Below are positions 33,336-33,797 of a stretch of DNA of 33,797 bases, in pieces. The stretch is from Sphingomonas sp. (GTDB lineage: Bacteria > Pseudomonadota > Alphaproteobacteria > Sphingomonadales > Sphingomonadaceae): NCBI GenBank assembly GCA_002707985.1, contig PAOI01000021.1, positions 43,609-77,405 on the forward strand, read 5' to 3'. The notes beneath the pieces were generated by a model. The model saw only the letters and a list, made by a program, of their open reading frames with translations, had not been told where the DNA came from and did not search any database. Every line of letters starts with the position of its first letter. Position 1 is the first letter of the stretch. Made by a program: the position numbers and the translations under genes.

Positions 33336-33587
33336 ATGGGCGGTCACCAGATACCAGGGCGCGGCACCGGCGACGACGGATATGACGAAGACGGCTATGA
33401 CGAAAGCCAGCGCGCCGAATTGATCGAAACGACGCGCGGCGGCCCCAATGACGGGGCGATCCAGACCGACATGGATCCCGATTATGGCGAAGACATCGAA
33501 GACGAGGCCGAGGATGCCACCGGCGGGCTGATCGATGGCGACATCAGCGAAGCCGAACTGGAAGAAGGCGACGGCGCCACGGGGTAA
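33336..33587 (+). CDS. Very acidic, probably disordered small protein
   Basis: I do not recognise a family. The 83-residue product has about 27 Asp/Glu against 3 Arg and no Lys, with repeats such as GYDEDGYDES and strings like DYGEDIEDEAED. It has no signal peptide, membrane segment or cysteine. GAGG lies about 7 nt before the ATG at 33336; an upstream in-frame ATG at 33303 has no such site. Placement behind an EcfG-type promoter suggests stress induction. Nucleic-acid mimicry, cation binding or hydration are all possible but unproven. Confidence 0.72.
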   Translation: MGGHQIPGRGTGDDGYDEDGYDESQRAELIETTRGGPNDGAIQTDMDPDYGEDIEDEAEDATGGLIDGDISEAELEEGDGATG

Positions 33588-33605
33588 ACCCCGACGCGGC
33601 TGTTC

Positions 33606-33634
33606 TTGACCTGGCTTTGTATCGCGATCAGCAT
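33606..33634 (+). promoter_or_regulatory. Possible promoter of the DUF1801 gene
   Basis: TTGACC (33606-33611) is followed after 17 nt by CAGCAT (33629-33634). The -35 is good and the -10 weak. The gene starts at 33655. Confidence 0.35.
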
Positions 33635-33654
33635 GGTGTTGCTGGAGAGACGCC

Positions 33655-33797
33655 ATGCCGACCGATGCCCGTGTCGATGCTTATATCGCGAAACAGGCGG
33701 ATTTTGCGCAGGCGATCTTGCGCGAAATCCGTGCCCGGATGCACGCGGCCTGTCCGGACATCGGCGAAGACATCAAATGGAGCATGCCCTTCTTCAC
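33655..33797 (+). CDS. DUF1801 family protein, 3' end outside window
   Basis: The visible 47 residues contain AYIAKQADFAQAILREIR and GEDIKWSMPFF, the opening of DUF1801 (YdhG-like) proteins, which have a helical start followed by the W-x-M/x-P-F segment. The family's function is unknown. GGAGAG lies 7 nt before the ATG. The gene runs off the right edge of the window. Confidence 0.8.
   Translation, partial: MPTDARVDAYIAKQADFAQAILREIRARMHAACPDIGEDIKWSMPFF

Noticed and set aside
1..33797. CRISPR array, prophage, insertion sequence or tRNA genes
   Set aside because: I saw no spaced direct repeats, integrase or transposase motifs, or tRNA cloverleaf with TTCRA-type arm; a covariance search could still reveal an RNA gene I missed.

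Overview
The window is a stretch of alphaproteobacterial chromosome, most likely from a member of the Sphingomonadales (Sphingomonadaceae type). The basis is the high GC content, the order rne - cell-wall amidase - mrcA - prfB, a DivK-type response regulator, a DUF3572 protein, a TorF-type porin, an RNase E ending in the GWW motif known from Caulobacter, and one exact match to the EcfG general-stress promoter. I see no rRNA, tRNA, CRISPR array, insertion sequence or prophage. The content is mainly housekeeping with some lineage-specific small genes.

Layout. 1-870: the 5' part of a GDT1/TMEM165-like membrane protein gene (-) and divergent rpmG (+), with structured leaders. 868-4737 (-): a BepA-like M48 metalloprotease, a DsbA-family thiol oxidoreductase, and a YadG/YadH-type ABC ATPase plus permease. 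4863-7532 (-): RNase E, preceded by a predicted leader of about 280 nt rich in hairpins. 7990-13846 (+): periplasmic N-acetylmuramoyl-L-alanine amidase, penicillin-binding protein 1A, release factor 2 and a lipoprotein-like methyltransferase. 13857-14270 (-): a short RadC/JAB protein. 14398-16669 (+): thyA, folA and ribF, a folate/flavin/thymidylate group. 16771-20673 (+): ileS, lspA and a DUF3035 lipoprotein. 20695-23923 (+): two permeases and a fused double ATPase of an oligopeptide-type ABC importer. 23976-26310 (-): TorF-like porin, RidA, HAD hydrolase and DUF3572. 26338-26709 (+): divK. 26719-30261 (-): CPBP protease, glpX and hom, with a small secreted-protein gene (+) between glpX and hom. 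30353-31879 (-): an isopenicillin-N-synthase-like oxygenase and a lipoprotein. 31954 to the end (+): a Bcr/CflA-type MFS exporter, a very acidic small protein and a truncated DUF1801 gene.

Many adjacent genes overlap by 4 bp (ATGA, GTGA or TTGA), implying translational coupling: the two ABC systems, ileS-lspA, prfB-methyltransferase, glpX-CPBP and DUF3572-HAD. Several housekeeping genes (thyA, ribF, ileS, possibly the M48 gene and mrcA) have a sigma70-like promoter whose -10 box lies only 6-10 nt before the start codon, which predicts leaderless or nearly leaderless mRNAs.

I found no complete undescribed defence or mobile system. The best candidates for new biology are the acidic disordered protein behind a perfect EcfG promoter (33258-33587), the long hairpin-rich rne leader with a CUCCU loop (7533-7810), and a GC-poor insertion inside the editing domain of IleRS (about 17560-17820). 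All promoter, terminator and RNA-structure calls were made by eye and are predictions.
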